From contig NZ_JAQZAK010000005.1 of assembly GCF_028737265.1 (NCBI RefSeq), positions 124,001-188,000 of the forward strand: a DNA stretch of 64,000 bases, written 5' to 3'. This DNA is from Actinomycetospora callitridis. Its GTDB lineage: Bacteria; Actinomycetota; Actinomycetes; Mycobacteriales; Pseudonocardiaceae. This document shows, one piece after another, positions 53,455 to 62,500 of this stretch (the stretch's first letter is position 1; each line of letters starts with the position of its first letter). Under the pieces are notes generated by a model, which was not told where the DNA came from, did no database searches, and saw only the letters and a program-made list of their open reading frames with translations. The translations under genes and the position numbers were made by a program.

Positions 53455-53933
53455 TGAGGACGCGCACGAGCCCCTCGCTGCTGGTGGTCGCCGCGGTCGC
53501 CGTCGGGCTGGCCGTCAACCTCGCGGTGCAGGTGGCCTACGGCGAGCTGCCGCCGCTGCCCCTGCTCGCCGGGCTCACCCCGCTGGTGCTGGGCATCGCC
53601 GAGCTCGTCCTCGCGGCGGTGCTGCGCGCCCGCATCCGGCACCGGCCCGGCTCGCGCCCGGTCGACGCGCTGGCCACAGCCCGCGCGGTCGCGCTGGCCA
53701 AGGCGTCGTCGGTGGCCGGCGCGGTGCTCGGCGGCGCGTGGCTGGGCGTCCTCGCCTACGTGCTCCCGCTGCGCGGGCAGGTCGACGCCGCGGGCGCGGA
53801 CACCGCGAGCGCGATCGTCGGTGTGGTCGGCAGTGCGGTGCTGCTCGGCGCGGGGCTCTGGCTGGAGTACTGCCTGCGCATCCCCGACGACGGGGGCGAC
53901 GACCGGGACGACCCGGATCGGCGGCGGCCCTGA
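53454..53933 (+). CDS. DUF3180 membrane protein
   Basis: A 159-residue protein with four predicted helices and an acidic tail, in the position of mycobacterial Rv3605c. The family is confined to Actinobacteria and always near folK; function unknown. The ATG overlaps the last base of the folK stop; an in-frame GTG one codon earlier would give a 4-bp overlap and is also possible. Confidence 0.88.
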   Translation: MRTRTSPSLLVVAAVAVGLAVNLAVQVAYGELPPLPLLAGLTPLVLGIAELVLAAVLRARIRHRPGSRPVDALATARAVALAKASSVAGAVLGGAWLGVLAYVLPLRGQVDAAGADTASAIVGVVGSAVLLGAGLWLEYCLRIPDDGGDDRDDPDRRRP

Positions 53934-54022
53934 CCGCGGCGGCGGACCGGTCGTCGGTCGCGACCACGCGCTCGTCCGGCCGGGTGACCAGGACGGTCCC
54001 GGCGCGGCGCTATCCTGCGGCG

Positions 54023-54997
54023 ATGAGCACCCCGGACGGGGAGCTGCGCGGACGCGCCGGCCCCGACCGCCGTCGCGCGGCGCTGCTGGCCACGGCGGCG
54101 ACGCTCGCGGCGCTGGCCGCCGCGGCGGTGGTGCTCGCCGACGACGCCCGCTGGCTGCGCCTCGGCGTGGTCGCCGCCCTCTGGGCCGCCGTCGTCGCCG
54201 GCATCCTGGTCGCCCGCCATTCCCGCGGGGCGGCGGGAGCCGCCGAGGCGGCGCAGGACGCCGCCGCCGACCTCGCCGCGGCCCAGGACGAGGCCGACGA
54301 GAAGCTTGCTGCCCTGCGCCGCGACCACGACCTCCGGCTGGCCCGCGAGGCGGCCGCGCGGGAGGAGTCGGAGCGGGCGGCCGAGAAGGCCCGCGAGGAC
54401 GCGGCGGCCCTGCGCGAGCAGCTCGAGCGGATGCGCGTCGACACCGCTGCCGACGCCGTGACGCTCCAGTCGGTCGGGATGCCCGTCCCGCCCCGGCCCC
54501 TGGCGCCCCGGTCCCGTGACACACGTCTGCGGGTCGTCGGTGACTCCGGGCCGCTGCCGGCCGGACGGTCCGCCGCCGTCCCGCCGCCGGTCCCGCCGCC
54601 CGCGCCCCTGCGCCCGGAGGTCCCCGTGGCGCCCGCGCCCCGCTCCGGCGGGGCCGCGAACGGTCGCCGGGCGGTGACGTCGCGGCCCGTGTCGCCGCCC
54701 CCGCCCCGGGCCGACCCGTCGCCGACCCCGGCCGACCCGTCGCTGCTCGCCACCGGGTCGTTCGTCGACCAGTACGTGCGCTCGGCGGGCTACGAACCCG
54801 CCGCCGAACCCGCCGCCGAGCCTGCCGTGGACCCGGGTCCCGGACGGCCCGACGAGCGCTCCGGCCGCCGCGCAGGCCCGGACGAGACGTCCCGCCGGTC
54901 CACCGACTCCGACTCCGGCGGGCGCACCGTGGCCGAGCTCCTGGCCGCCCACGCCGCCACCGGCCGCGCCGGCGGGAGGCGTCGCCGCGAGCCCTGA
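54023..54997 (+). CDS. DUF6779 membrane and coiled-coil protein
   Basis: A 324-residue protein. Two helices lie at about 18-38 and 45-64, then a charged Ala/Glu/Arg coiled coil at about 68-142, and a Pro-rich disordered C-terminal half with short conserved blocks (Gly-Ser-Phe-Val-Asp-Gln-Tyr-Val-Arg and Arg-Thr-Val-Ala-Glu-Leu-Leu-Ala-Ala-His at the end). It matches the actinobacterial DUF6779 family found in this operon (Rv3604c position). Function unknown; the layout suggests a membrane scaffold. Confidence 0.82.
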   Translation: MSTPDGELRGRAGPDRRRAALLATAATLAALAAAAVVLADDARWLRLGVVAALWAAVVAGILVARHSRGAAGAAEAAQDAAADLAAAQDEADEKLAALRRDHDLRLAREAAAREESERAAEKAREDAAALREQLERMRVDTAADAVTLQSVGMPVPPRPLAPRSRDTRLRVVGDSGPLPAGRSAAVPPPVPPPAPLRPEVPVAPAPRSGGAANGRRAVTSRPVSPPPPRADPSPTPADPSLLATGSFVDQYVRSAGYEPAAEPAAEPAVDPGPGRPDERSGRRAGPDETSRRSTDSDSGGRTVAELLAAHAATGRAGGRRRREP

Positions 54998-55048
54998 CGC
55001 GGCGGTCGGGCGGGCTGGGCCGGGGAGGAGTCGTTACCCTCCGGCAGA

Positions 55049-56269
55049 GTGATCGCCCCTCCGGTACGGCTCGCGCCGCAGCAGCGCCGCACGCTCGTGT
55101 GGCCTGTCGTCGGCCTGATCGTGCTGAGCGTGTGCGGGCTCGTGACGGTCGGACTGGCGAGCACCGAGATCGGGGTCGTCGGCGTCGTCATCGGTGTCGT
55201 GCTGGCGCTGGTGCCCGTGGCGCCGGTCGTGGCGGCGTTCCTCTGGATCGACCGGTTCGAGCCCGAGCCCCCGCGGCTGCTGCTCGCGGCGTTCCTCTGG
55301 GGGGCCGGGCTCTCGGCGCTCGTGGCGGTCGTCATCAACTCCAGCGCGATCATCGCCGCCGAGCTGCTGCTCGGGCGCGGTCAGGGCGACGTGATCGGCG
55401 CGGTGATCTCGGCCCCGCTGGTCGAGGAGTTCGTCAAGGGCGCGTTCGTCGTCGGGCTCCTGCTGGTCCGGCGCCGGGAGTTCGACGGGATCGTCGACGG
55501 CGTCGTCTACGCCGGCATCACGGCGGCGGGCTTCGCGTTCACCGAGAACATCATCTACTTCGGGCGCGCCTTCACCGACGCCGAGGGCGCGCCGGCCACC
55601 GCCGTGCTCGCGACCTTCGTGCTGCGCGGGGTGCTCTCGCCGTTCGCGCACCCGCTGTTCACGGCCATGATCGGCATCGGGGTGGGCATCGCGTCGCAGG
55701 CGCGGTCGCGCGTCGTCGGGACGCTGGCGGTGCTCGGCGGCTACGTGCTCGCCGTCATCCTGCACGCGCTCTGGAACTCGTCGACGCAGCTCGGTGCCGG
55801 CTTCTTCGGCGTCTACGTCCTGATCATGCTCCCGCTCTTCGCCGGCATGATCGGGCTCGTCGTGTGGCAGCGACGCCGCGAGCGCGAGGTGCTCGCCCGC
55901 CAGATGCCGGGCTTCGCGGCCGCCGGGTGGATCGCGCCGAGCGAGGTCCCGCTGCTCTCCAGCCTCACCGGGCGGCGGCGCTGGCGCACGGCGGTGCACC
56001 GGCGGGCCGGGGCGCCCGCGGCGCGGGCGGTCGAGGACTACCAGCACGCGGTCACCGAGCTCGCGTTCCTGCGCGCCCGGGCCGAGCGGGGAGCCCTGCC
56101 GCCGCGGCCCGACTGGCACGCGGAGCTCCTCGACAACGTCGTGCGCGCCCGCCTCGCCGCGGTCAACGCGCCGGGCGTCCAGGGTCCCGCGGGGGCGCCG
56201 ACGCAGGGGCACCTCGGCCCACCCCCGTCCTGGCCCGGCGGACCACCGCCGCGCCCGCCCGGTGCCTGA
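55049..56269 (+). CDS. PrsW-family intramembrane metalloprotease
   Basis: A 406-residue membrane protein with about eight helices. Conserved features are Pro-Leu-Val-Glu-Glu-Phe-Val-Lys-Gly, Asp-Gly-Ile-Val-Asp-Gly-Val-Val-Tyr-Ala with Phe-Thr-Glu-Asn-Ile-Ile-Tyr-Phe, and the His residues in Ala-His-Pro-Leu-Phe-Thr and Leu-His-Ala-Leu-Trp-Asn. B. subtilis PrsW does site-1 cleavage of an anti-sigma factor; the target here is unknown. The C-terminal 130 residues are soluble and Pro-rich at the end. PrsW is not part of the mycobacterial fol-pan operon, so it is an addition here. Confidence 0.9.
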   Translation: MIAPPVRLAPQQRRTLVWPVVGLIVLSVCGLVTVGLASTEIGVVGVVIGVVLALVPVAPVVAAFLWIDRFEPEPPRLLLAAFLWGAGLSALVAVVINSSAIIAAELLLGRGQGDVIGAVISAPLVEEFVKGAFVVGLLLVRRREFDGIVDGVVYAGITAAGFAFTENIIYFGRAFTDAEGAPATAVLATFVLRGVLSPFAHPLFTAMIGIGVGIASQARSRVVGTLAVLGGYVLAVILHALWNSSTQLGAGFFGVYVLIMLPLFAGMIGLVVWQRRREREVLARQMPGFAAAGWIAPSEVPLLSSLTGRRRWRTAVHRRAGAPAARAVEDYQHAVTELAFLRARAERGALPPRPDWHAELLDNVVRARLAAVNAPGVQGPAGAPTQGHLGPPPSWPGGPPPRPPGA

Positions 56270-56285
56270 GCCCGGGACACCGGGA

Positions 56286-56333
56286 GCGAGGGTCACCCCG
56301 GCTGCGCCGGGAGCAGCGGGGGACGCCCTCGCT
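56286..56333 (+). repeat. Palindromic repeat R3, diverged copy 3
   Basis: Shares GCGAGGGTCACCCCGGCTGC with the copies at 46.5 kb, then diverges while keeping a CCCTCGCT end that pairs with the beginning. It follows the PrsW stop by 16 bp and may terminate that transcript. Confidence 0.75.
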
Positions 56334-56465
56334 ACCACCGTCCCGCGGGCGTGAACCCGCTCACCGCGGCGGCCGTCGCCGCCCCCGACGACTACCGTGG
56401 GTGCCAGTGATCGTCCGGTACCCGCGCTGGCGGGACGGGAACGAGCCGAGCGAGTGAGGTGGCGC

Positions 56466-57449
56466 GTGAGCACCGACGCCGACGGGGGCGCCGGGCGGTG
56501 GGAGCAGGGCTCCTCCGGTCCGTCGACGGGCGCGACCCCGACTCCTCGTGAGGGCTCACGGCTCGCGGTCGGCGTGGTCTCCGCCGGGCGGGTCGGCGCG
56601 GTGCTGGGCGCCGCGCTCGCGAACGCCGGCCACCAGGTCGTCGCCGCCTCCGCGGTCTCCCGCGCGTCGCGCGCCCGGGCCGAGGAGCTCCTGCCCGGTG
56701 CCGAGATCCTCCCGCCGGACGAGGTCGTGCGCCGCGCCGACCTCGCGCTGCTCGCCGTGCCCGACGACGTGCTGCCCGGCCTGGTCCGGGGCCTCGCGGC
56801 GTCGGACTGCCTGCGTCCCGGCCAGATCGTCGTCCACACGTGCGGCGCGGCCGGGGTCGGCGTGCTGGCCCCCGCCGCCGAGCACGACGTGCTGCCGATC
56901 GCCCTGCACCCGGCGATGACGATCACCGGGCGGACCGAGGACGTCGCGCGCCTCACCGGCGCCTGCGTCGGCGTCACCGCCCCCGAGGGCCCGGCGGAGG
57001 ACGCGGAGGCCGCCTGGCTCGTCGGCGAGGCGCTGGTCGTGGAGATGGGCGCCGAGCCGGTGCGCATCCCCGAGGCCGTCCGCCCGCTGTACCACGCGGC
57101 GCTGGCGCACGGGGCGAACCACCTGGTCACGCTCGTGCGCGAGGCCGCCGACCTGCTCTCCGGCGCCGGCATCGAGCCCGCCGAGCGGGTCCTGGCCCCC
57201 CTGCTGTCCGCGGCCCTGGACAACGCCCTGCGCCACGGCGACCGCGCGCTCACCGGCCCCGTCGTGCGCGGCGACGCGGGCACGATCGCCACCCACGTCC
57301 GTCACCTCCAGGAGCGGGCCCCCGACGCGGTGCCGCTCTACCGGGCGCTGGCCCTGCGCACCGCCGAGCGCGCCCGCGCCGGCGGTCTGCTCGACGCGAC
57401 CGCCGCGCAGGACGTGGTGGACGCCCTCGCCGAGAGGCCCCGCTCGTGA
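56466..57449 (+). CDS. Rossmann-like/DUF2520 dehydrogenase-family protein
   Basis: A 327-residue protein. After a disordered start (about 1-32), [14 protein letters not shown] marks an NADP-type Rossmann fold; the DUF2520 helical domain follows with His-Pro-Ala-Met-Thr-Ile and His-Gly-Ala-Asn-His-Leu-Val. It overlaps panC by GTGA and occupies the same place in mycobacteria (Rv3603c). Given the placement and the resemblance to 6-phosphogluconate/ketopantoate-reductase architecture, it may reduce ketopantoate to pantoate; this is inference. Confidence 0.85.
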   Translation: MSTDADGGAGRWEQGSSGPSTGATPTPREGSRLAVGVVSAGRVGAVLGAALANAGHQVVAASAVSRASRARAEELLPGAEILPPDEVVRRADLALLAVPDDVLPGLVRGLAASDCLRPGQIVVHTCGAAGVGVLAPAAEHDVLPIALHPAMTITGRTEDVARLTGACVGVTAPEGPAEDAEAAWLVGEALVVEMGAEPVRIPEAVRPLYHAALAHGANHLVTLVREAADLLSGAGIEPAERVLAPLLSAALDNALRHGDRALTGPVVRGDAGTIATHVRHLQERAPDAVPLYRALALRTAERARAGGLLDATAAQDVVDALAERPRS

Positions 57450-58363
57450 CCAAGCCCTCCAGCCTGCGCACGCACGACCTCGTCGGTCGCGCCCGTCCGC
57501 AGTACCACGCCGACCGGCTCACGGTGCAGCGCGACCCGACCGCGCTGCGACGTGTCACGAAGGCCCTGCGCGGCGCCGGCCGTCGCGTCAACCTCGTGCC
57601 CACGATGGGTGCGCTGCACGAGGGCCACCGCGAGCTGATGCGCCGCGCGCGGGGCGTCCCGGGCTCCACGACCGTCGTCTCGATCTTCGTGAACCCGCGC
57701 CAGTTCGGGCCGTCCGAGGACTTCGACCGTTACCCGCGCGCCTTCGAGGGCGACCTCGAGATGTGCCGGGAGGAGGGCGTCGAGCTGGTGTTCGCGCCCG
57801 AGGTCGAGGACATGTACCCGGACGGATTCGCGACCTCGATCCACCCCGGGCCGCTGGGCGACGAGCTCGAGGGCGCGGTCCGCCCCGGGCACTTCGACGG
57901 GGTGCTCACCGTCGTCGCCAAGCTCTTCGCGATCGCCGTCCCGGACGTCGCGTTCTTCGGCGAGAAGGACTACCAGCAGCTCGCGCTGATCAAGCGGATG
58001 GTGCGCGACCTCGACATCGACATCCACGTCGTCGGCGTCCCGACGGTCCGCGAGCCCGACGGGCTGGCCCTGTCGAGCCGCAACGCCTACCTGTCGCCGG
58101 ACGAGCGCGCGGCCGCGGTCGCGCTCTCGGCCGCGCTGTCCGCGGGGCAGTACGCCGGCGAGGAGGGCGCGGCCGCCGTCGTCGACGCCGCCCGGGCCGT
58201 GCTCGAGGCCGAGCCGCGCCTGTCCGTGGAGTACGTCGAGCTGCGCGACCCCGAGCTCGGGCCGACGCCCGACATCGGGGACGCGCGGCTCTTGATCGCC
58301 GCCCGCGCGGGGGGCACCCGATTGATCGACAACGCCGCCGTGTCCGTCGTGAGGAGAGTCTGA
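57446..58363 (+). CDS. panC: Pantothenate synthetase
   Basis: A 305-residue PanC. It has [11 protein letters not shown] (nucleotide motif), [16 protein letters not shown] and the KMSKS-like Leu-Ser-Ser-Arg-Asn. It condenses pantoate and beta-alanine with ATP. An N-terminal extension of about 25 residues is present relative to E. coli. Coupled to DUF2520 upstream and one base from panD. Confidence 0.96.
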   Translation: MTKPSSLRTHDLVGRARPQYHADRLTVQRDPTALRRVTKALRGAGRRVNLVPTMGALHEGHRELMRRARGVPGSTTVVSIFVNPRQFGPSEDFDRYPRAFEGDLEMCREEGVELVFAPEVEDMYPDGFATSIHPGPLGDELEGAVRPGHFDGVLTVVAKLFAIAVPDVAFFGEKDYQQLALIKRMVRDLDIDIHVVGVPTVREPDGLALSSRNAYLSPDERAAAVALSAALSAGQYAGEEGAAAVVDAARAVLEAEPRLSVEYVELRDPELGPTPDIGDARLLIAARAGGTRLIDNAAVSVVRRV

Positions 58364-58364
58364 C

Positions 58365-58961
58365 GTGCAGCGCACGATGCTGAAGTCCAAGATCCACCGT
58401 GCGACGGTGACGGACGCGAACCTGCACTACGTGGGCTCGGTGACCGTCGACGAGGACCTGATGCGGGCCGCGGACCTGCTCCCCGGCGAGCAGGTGGCGA
58501 TCGTCGACGTCACCAACGGCGCGCGACTCGAGACCTACGTGATCACCGGTCCCGCCGGCTCGGGGGTCATCGGGATCAACGGCGCCGCCGCGCACCTGGT
58601 GTCGCCCGGCGACCTCGTCATCCTCATCTCCTACGGGGTGATGGACGACGCCGAGGCCCGCACCTACCAGCCGCGCGTGGTGTTCGTCGACGAGGCGAAC
58701 CGCGTCCTCGACCGCGGCGCCGACCCGGCCCGGGTGCCCGCCGCCGCGCCGACGACGTCCCTGCTGCGCCCCGGCACCGAGGCCCGCCCGGCCGCGCGCC
58801 GCGAGGCCGTCGCCGGGCCCGCGATGACCACCGTCGGCAACAGCTGGGGCGCCGAGCCGGCCCCGCCGCCCCGGCCGCAGGCGAGCCGGCGTGGAGGGCG
58901 CAAGCCCGCCGAGACCACCGACGCCCGGCGCCTCGACGCGCTGCTGTCCGCCGACCACTAG
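58365..58961 (+). CDS. panD: Aspartate 1-decarboxylase with C-terminal extension
   Basis: A 198-residue pyruvoyl enzyme. The autocleavage site is Gly24-Ser25 in Tyr-Val-Gly-Ser-Val-Thr; Lys9 and Tyr22 of the core are present, and Asn-Gly-Ala-Ala-Ala-His is at about 73-78. It makes beta-alanine for PanC. E. coli PanD is 126 and the M. tuberculosis enzyme 139 residues; here about 70 extra residues, rich in Pro, Ala and Arg, follow the core and end in a short helix-like Arg-Arg-Leu-Asp-Ala-Leu-Leu. The mycobacterial tail controls turnover by ClpC1, so the longer tail may matter for stability. Confidence 0.95.
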   Translation: MQRTMLKSKIHRATVTDANLHYVGSVTVDEDLMRAADLLPGEQVAIVDVTNGARLETYVITGPAGSGVIGINGAAAHLVSPGDLVILISYGVMDDAEARTYQPRVVFVDEANRVLDRGADPARVPAAAPTTSLLRPGTEARPAARREAVAGPAMTTVGNSWGAEPAPPPRPQASRRGGRKPAETTDARRLDALLSADH

Positions 58962-58994
58962 GGCCCGGCACCCCGGGGGGAGGGCGCGGCCGTC

Positions 58995-59825
58995 GTGCTG
59001 CTCTGCGTGGACGTCGGCAACACCCAGACCGCGCTCGCCCTCTACCCGGACGACGAGGCCGGCGCCGCGGTCTGGGACGCCCGCCTGCGCACCGAGCCGC
59101 GCGCCACCGGCGACGAGCTCGCGCTGCTGGTGCGCGGTCTGCTCGGCACCCGGGTCGGTGACGTGTCGGCGGTGGCGGCCCTGTCCACGGTGCCGGCGCT
59201 GCTGCGCGAGCTGCGGGGGATGGTCACCCGGCACTTCGCGGGCCTGGACCACCTGCTCGTCGAGCCCGGCGTCCGCACCGGCGTGCCGCTGCTCGTCGAC
59301 AACCCCAAGGAGGTCGGCGCCGACCGCGTCGTCCAGGCCCTCGCCGCCTACGAGCGCCACGGCGGGCCGTGCGTCGTCGTCACGTTCGGGACGTCGACGA
59401 CGGTGGACGCGGTGTCGGCGCGCGGCGAGTTCCTCGGCGGCGCGATCGCCGCGGGCGTCGCCGTGTCCGCCGAGGCGCTCGCCGTGCGTGCCGCCGCGCT
59501 GCGCCCGGTCGAGCTCGTGGTGCCCCGCTCGGTGCTCGGGCGCAACACCGTCGAGAGCATGCAGGCCGGGCTGGTCCTCGGCGCCGCGGCCATGGTCGAT
59601 GGCCTCGTGACCCGCGTGGCCCGCGAGATCACCAGCCGCGACCCCGAGGGGCGCGCGCCGGTCGCCGTCCTGGCCTCGGGCGGCCTGGCTCCGCTCGTGG
59701 TCGGCGAGTGCGCGACGGTCACCGAGCACGTGCCCGACCTGACCCTGCTCGGCCTGCGCACGGTGCACCGCCGGTGGCGCGAGCGGCGCGACGACCGGGC
59801 CGCCCGGCGGGCCACCCGCTCCTGA
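58995..59825 (+). CDS. coaX: Type III pantothenate kinase
   Basis: A 276-residue CoaX of the ASKHA fold: Cys-Val-Asp-Val-Gly-Asn-Thr-Gln-Thr for phosphate binding, Asp-Asn-Pro-Lys-Glu-Val-Gly-Ala-Asp-Arg-Val, and Thr-Phe-Gly-Thr-Ser-Thr-Thr-Val-Asp. It phosphorylates pantothenate, the first step to CoA, and needs a monovalent cation. The GTG has GGGGGGAGG upstream. It closes the pan operon; lysS and lsr2, which follow in mycobacteria, do not follow here. Confidence 0.94.
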   Translation: MLLCVDVGNTQTALALYPDDEAGAAVWDARLRTEPRATGDELALLVRGLLGTRVGDVSAVAALSTVPALLRELRGMVTRHFAGLDHLLVEPGVRTGVPLLVDNPKEVGADRVVQALAAYERHGGPCVVVTFGTSTTVDAVSARGEFLGGAIAAGVAVSAEALAVRAAALRPVELVVPRSVLGRNTVESMQAGLVLGAAAMVDGLVTRVAREITSRDPEGRAPVAVLASGGLAPLVVGECATVTEHVPDLTLLGLRTVHRRWRERRDDRAARRATRS

Positions 59826-59841
59826 GGCACCACCTCCACGG

Positions 59842-59875
59842 CGGGGGGTACGCCCCCGCGCCCCGCGGGGGCGCG
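59842..59875 (+). terminator. GC-rich hairpins after coaX
   Basis: Two adjacent stems, GCGGGGGG-TAC-GCCCCCGC and GCGCCCC-GC-GGGGGCGC, share bases and could alternate. No T-run. Likely end of the pan operon. Confidence 0.5.
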
Positions 59876-59978
59876 CCCGGCCCGGCACGGGGGCGCTCCC
59901 GATGGAGGGTCGCGGCCCGGCCGCGCAGGCTCGGACCGGCACGGGACACGCCGCGCACGGCCCGCCGGAGGAACGACC

Positions 59979-60764
59979 ATGAGCCAGATCCACGAGCACC
60001 CCCACGGCGCCGGACCCCACCCGGGGACCTCCTGGCCGACGAGGCCGCCGCCGGCGCCCCACCCCTTCGTGCCCGCACCCCGCCGTGGTGACGTCCCGCC
60101 CGCCGGGCTGTCCTACGGCTACGGACCCCCGACCCCCTACGGCGCCGGACCGCCGACCTCGTGGATGCCGCCGGCGCCACCACCACCGCCGCCACCGCCC
60201 CGGCGCGGGAGGACGGCCCTGATCGCGGTCGTCCTCGGCCTGGTCCTGCTCGGCGGGATCGTCCTCGCCGTGACGATCATGGCCCGTGCGCTGCCGCCAC
60301 CTCCGGCCTCCGGGCCCGTCGCGCCGCCGGCCCAGAGCGGACCCCCGTCGAGCCCCTACACGCTGACCAGCATGTTCGGGGGCAACGGCACCTGCACCCC
60401 GGCGACCGCCGACGCGCAGATCCCCATGAGCACGGAGGGGCTGACCTGCAGTGGGCAGGGCGACGGCACGGCGTTCGTCTTCTACGAGTACAGCGTGCCC
60501 ACCGACACCTTCCAGGACACGATGGTGCGGGAGTGGGGAGGCTCGGGCCTGACGCAGCGCGCGCAGGACGACTGCCGCACCCAGTACACCGGCACCATCG
60601 ACGTCCCCGGTGTCGGAGCCACCCCGGTGGTGGTCGACGTCTACCGGCACTCCCCGTTCATGGCCGTGACGGCATCCGTCGGTGGTGATGGTGGCGGCGG
60701 CACCGACTCCACCACCCCGCAGTACCGGGTCGCCGACCGCGGCGGCCTGTGCGCGGGGGGCTGA
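59979..60764 (+). CDS. Pro-rich single-pass membrane protein, unknown
   Basis: A 261-residue protein. Residues 1-75 are Pro/Gly/Tyr-rich with poly-Pro, then Arg-Arg-Gly-Arg and one helix at about 79-102. The outer part (about 110-261) contains four or five Cys, for example Gly-Thr-Cys-Thr and Asp-Asp-Cys-Arg, as in secreted disulfide-bonded domains. GGAGGAACG precedes the ATG. I do not recognise a family; similar layouts occur in Pseudonocardiaceae envelope proteins. Confidence 0.7.
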   Translation: MSQIHEHPHGAGPHPGTSWPTRPPPAPHPFVPAPRRGDVPPAGLSYGYGPPTPYGAGPPTSWMPPAPPPPPPPPRRGRTALIAVVLGLVLLGGIVLAVTIMARALPPPPASGPVAPPAQSGPPSSPYTLTSMFGGNGTCTPATADAQIPMSTEGLTCSGQGDGTAFVFYEYSVPTDTFQDTMVREWGGSGLTQRAQDDCRTQYTGTIDVPGVGATPVVVDVYRHSPFMAVTASVGGDGGGGTDSTTPQYRVADRGGLCAGG

Positions 60765-60778
60765 CGCCGGACGGGAGC

Positions 60779-62308
60779 TCAGGCCGGGCGGTCGACGAGC
60801 TCGTCGCGGCGCGGGTCGCCGTCGGGCAGCAGGCGGCGCAGGCGCCGGGCGAGCTCGGGGTCCTCGGCGCCGGACTCGGTCCGGACGAGTGCCCACAGGG
60901 CGTCGACGTCCCCGCGACGCAGGACCGCACCGCGCACGCCGACCTCGATGATGTCGCGCTCCTCGCGCACACCGGGGGCGTCGGAGGTGGGCAGCAGGGC
61001 GCCGCGCCGCAGCACGTCGGGCGGGGGGAGGCGGCGCTCGCGCAGGGCGGTGCGGACGTCGATGAAGTCGGCGTCCACACGGGCCCGCAGCCGGTAGGGC
61101 TGGGTGCTGATGATGCTGTATCCGGCCTCCGGCGCGGCAGCTCCGCTGCGCTTCGTGCCGCAGGAGCCGAGGGCGGCGCGCAGGCGGTGGACCTCGGAGC
61201 GGACCGTCACGGGGTTGCCCGCGTCGCCGTAGAGCGCCTGGGCGAGCTGGTCGGCGGTGAGGCCGTCGGGGTGCAGGGCGAGGAGCACGAGCATCTCGGC
61301 GTGGCGCAGACTGATCCGCACCGGGCGCCCGTCGAGGCGGGCGACGGGACGCTCGGCGCCGAGGAAGGGCAGGGCGAGCGTCGGGCGTGACGTGGTGCGT
61401 GGCGCCAGGCGCAGCAGCCAGCCCTCGGCCAGTGGCTCGAGCAGGCCCTCGCCGCGGTCGCCGAGGTCGACGCGGTCGCCGTCCTGGGGGATCGACACCC
61501 GGTCGGGCAGCCAGCCGTCGGGCCGGGCGGTGAGCACCCGGCCGCGGGGCGCGAGCAGGGCGCCGGGCTCGCCGCGCAGCCCGTCGAGGTGGGGCTCGTT
61601 GCGCGCCCGCAGCCGCTCGTCACGCTCGACGAGACGCGCGCGCAGCGTCATCTCGGCGAGCTCGGCGGCGGCGCGCACGAGCGCCAGCGTGCTGGGGTGG
61701 AACGTCGTGAGTGGGCCGGTGAGGTCGACGGCCGCGATCACCTCGCCCGTGTCGGGGTCGTGGATCGGGGCCGCGGCGCACGTCCACGCGCGGTAGAGCC
61801 GCACCAGGTGCTCGGCCGAGTGGATCTGCACCGCGCGTCCGTCGGCCAGCGCCGTGCCCATGGCGTTGGTGCCGATCGAGTCCTCGCTCCAGCGCGTGCC
61901 CTCGACCAGGGCGACGTCGTCGGCGCGGCGCAGCACGCCGGTGTTGCCCTCGCGCCACAGGATGTGCCCGCGCGCGTCCGTCACGATCATCATGTGGACG
62001 GCCTCGTCGGCCGCGTCGAGCAGAGTGCGCCGCAGGACGGGCAGCGCGGGGGCGAGCACGTGGCTGCCGCGGACCTCGTCGAGCTCCTCGGCGCCGAAGA
62101 CGTGACGGGGCCGCCCGTGGTCCGGGTCGACGTGCGCGTCGAGCGAGCGGCGCCACGACGCCGACACCACGTCGCGGGGCGAGGCGGGGCCCGTGCTGCC
62201 GGACAGGACGGCGTCCCGGACCCTCTCGAGCAGCCGGCCGCGCTCGACCGGGTCGCCGGTCGCGGTGCCCGTCGGGGGGCGTCCGCCATCGCCGTCGCGC
62301 TCCGGCAT
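60779..62308 (-). CDS. GAF-domain transcriptional regulator of the aldehyde dehydrogenase
   Basis: A 509-residue regulator. Residues about 40-250 contain the activator-type N-terminal segment with Ser-Trp-Arg-Arg-Ser and a GAF domain (Glu-Gly-Thr-Arg-Trp-Ser-Glu-Asp-Ser-Ile-Gly-Thr-Asn-Ala-Met-Gly-Thr-Ala), as in AcoR proteins. Instead of the AAA+ sigma-54 domain, the C-terminal part carries a winged helix (about 345-430: Leu-Ser/Arg-His-Ala-Glu-Met-Leu-Val-Leu-Leu-Ala-Leu-His and Val-Thr-Val-Arg-Ser-Glu-Val-His-Arg-Leu-Arg). Such proteins lie next to acetaldehyde dehydrogenase genes in Actinobacteria and probably activate them. ATG start chosen; 39 upstream residues look non-coding. Confidence 0.86.
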   Translation of the reverse strand: MPERDGDGGRPPTGTATGDPVERGRLLERVRDAVLSGSTGPASPRDVVSASWRRSLDAHVDPDHGRPRHVFGAEELDEVRGSHVLAPALPVLRRTLLDAADEAVHMMIVTDARGHILWREGNTGVLRRADDVALVEGTRWSEDSIGTNAMGTALADGRAVQIHSAEHLVRLYRAWTCAAAPIHDPDTGEVIAAVDLTGPLTTFHPSTLALVRAAAELAEMTLRARLVERDERLRARNEPHLDGLRGEPGALLAPRGRVLTARPDGWLPDRVSIPQDGDRVDLGDRGEGLLEPLAEGWLLRLAPRTTSRPTLALPFLGAERPVARLDGRPVRISLRHAEMLVLLALHPDGLTADQLAQALYGDAGNPVTVRSEVHRLRAALGSCGTKRSGAAAPEAGYSIISTQPYRLRARVDADFIDVRTALRERRLPPPDVLRRGALLPTSDAPGVREERDIIEVGVRGAVLRRGDVDALWALVRTESGAEDPELARRLRRLLPDGDPRRDELVDRPA

Positions 62309-62373
62309 CGGCGCCCCCACCACTGGAACGGGAGGCGGGACCGGTGCCGTCGTGGCACGTCGGCGTCCCACCG

Positions 62374-62389
62374 GGGACACGGGTGTCCC
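62374..62389. promoter_or_regulatory. Palindrome GGGACAC-GG-GTGTCCC
   Basis: Perfect 7-bp arms with a 2-base centre, 66 bp before the GAF regulator ATG and 164 bp before the aldehyde dehydrogenase ATG. Candidate site for the GAF regulator or its autoregulation. Confidence 0.5.
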
Positions 62390-62479
62390 TCCGAGAAGAG
62401 TGCTGCATCCCCGCGGGTGAGGCAACCCTTCATCGAAGCCGCGCGCGCGGTGCCGTTCGGCCGAGCTGCCCGAATCTGC

Positions 62480-62500
62480 GGTTGCAACGCCCGTGCAACC
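62480..62500. promoter_or_regulatory. Palindrome GGTTGCA-N7-TGCAACC
   Basis: Perfect 7-bp arms separated by 7 bases, 52 bp before the aldehyde dehydrogenase ATG and upstream of a weak -10-like TAGTGT (62511-62516). It is centred about 30-40 bp before the likely start of transcription, an activator-type position. Confidence 0.55.

Noticed and set aside
55034..57292. 752-residue minus-strand frame over PrsW and DUF2520
   Set aside because: Antisense shadow; the plus-strand genes have intact motifs and operon overlaps.
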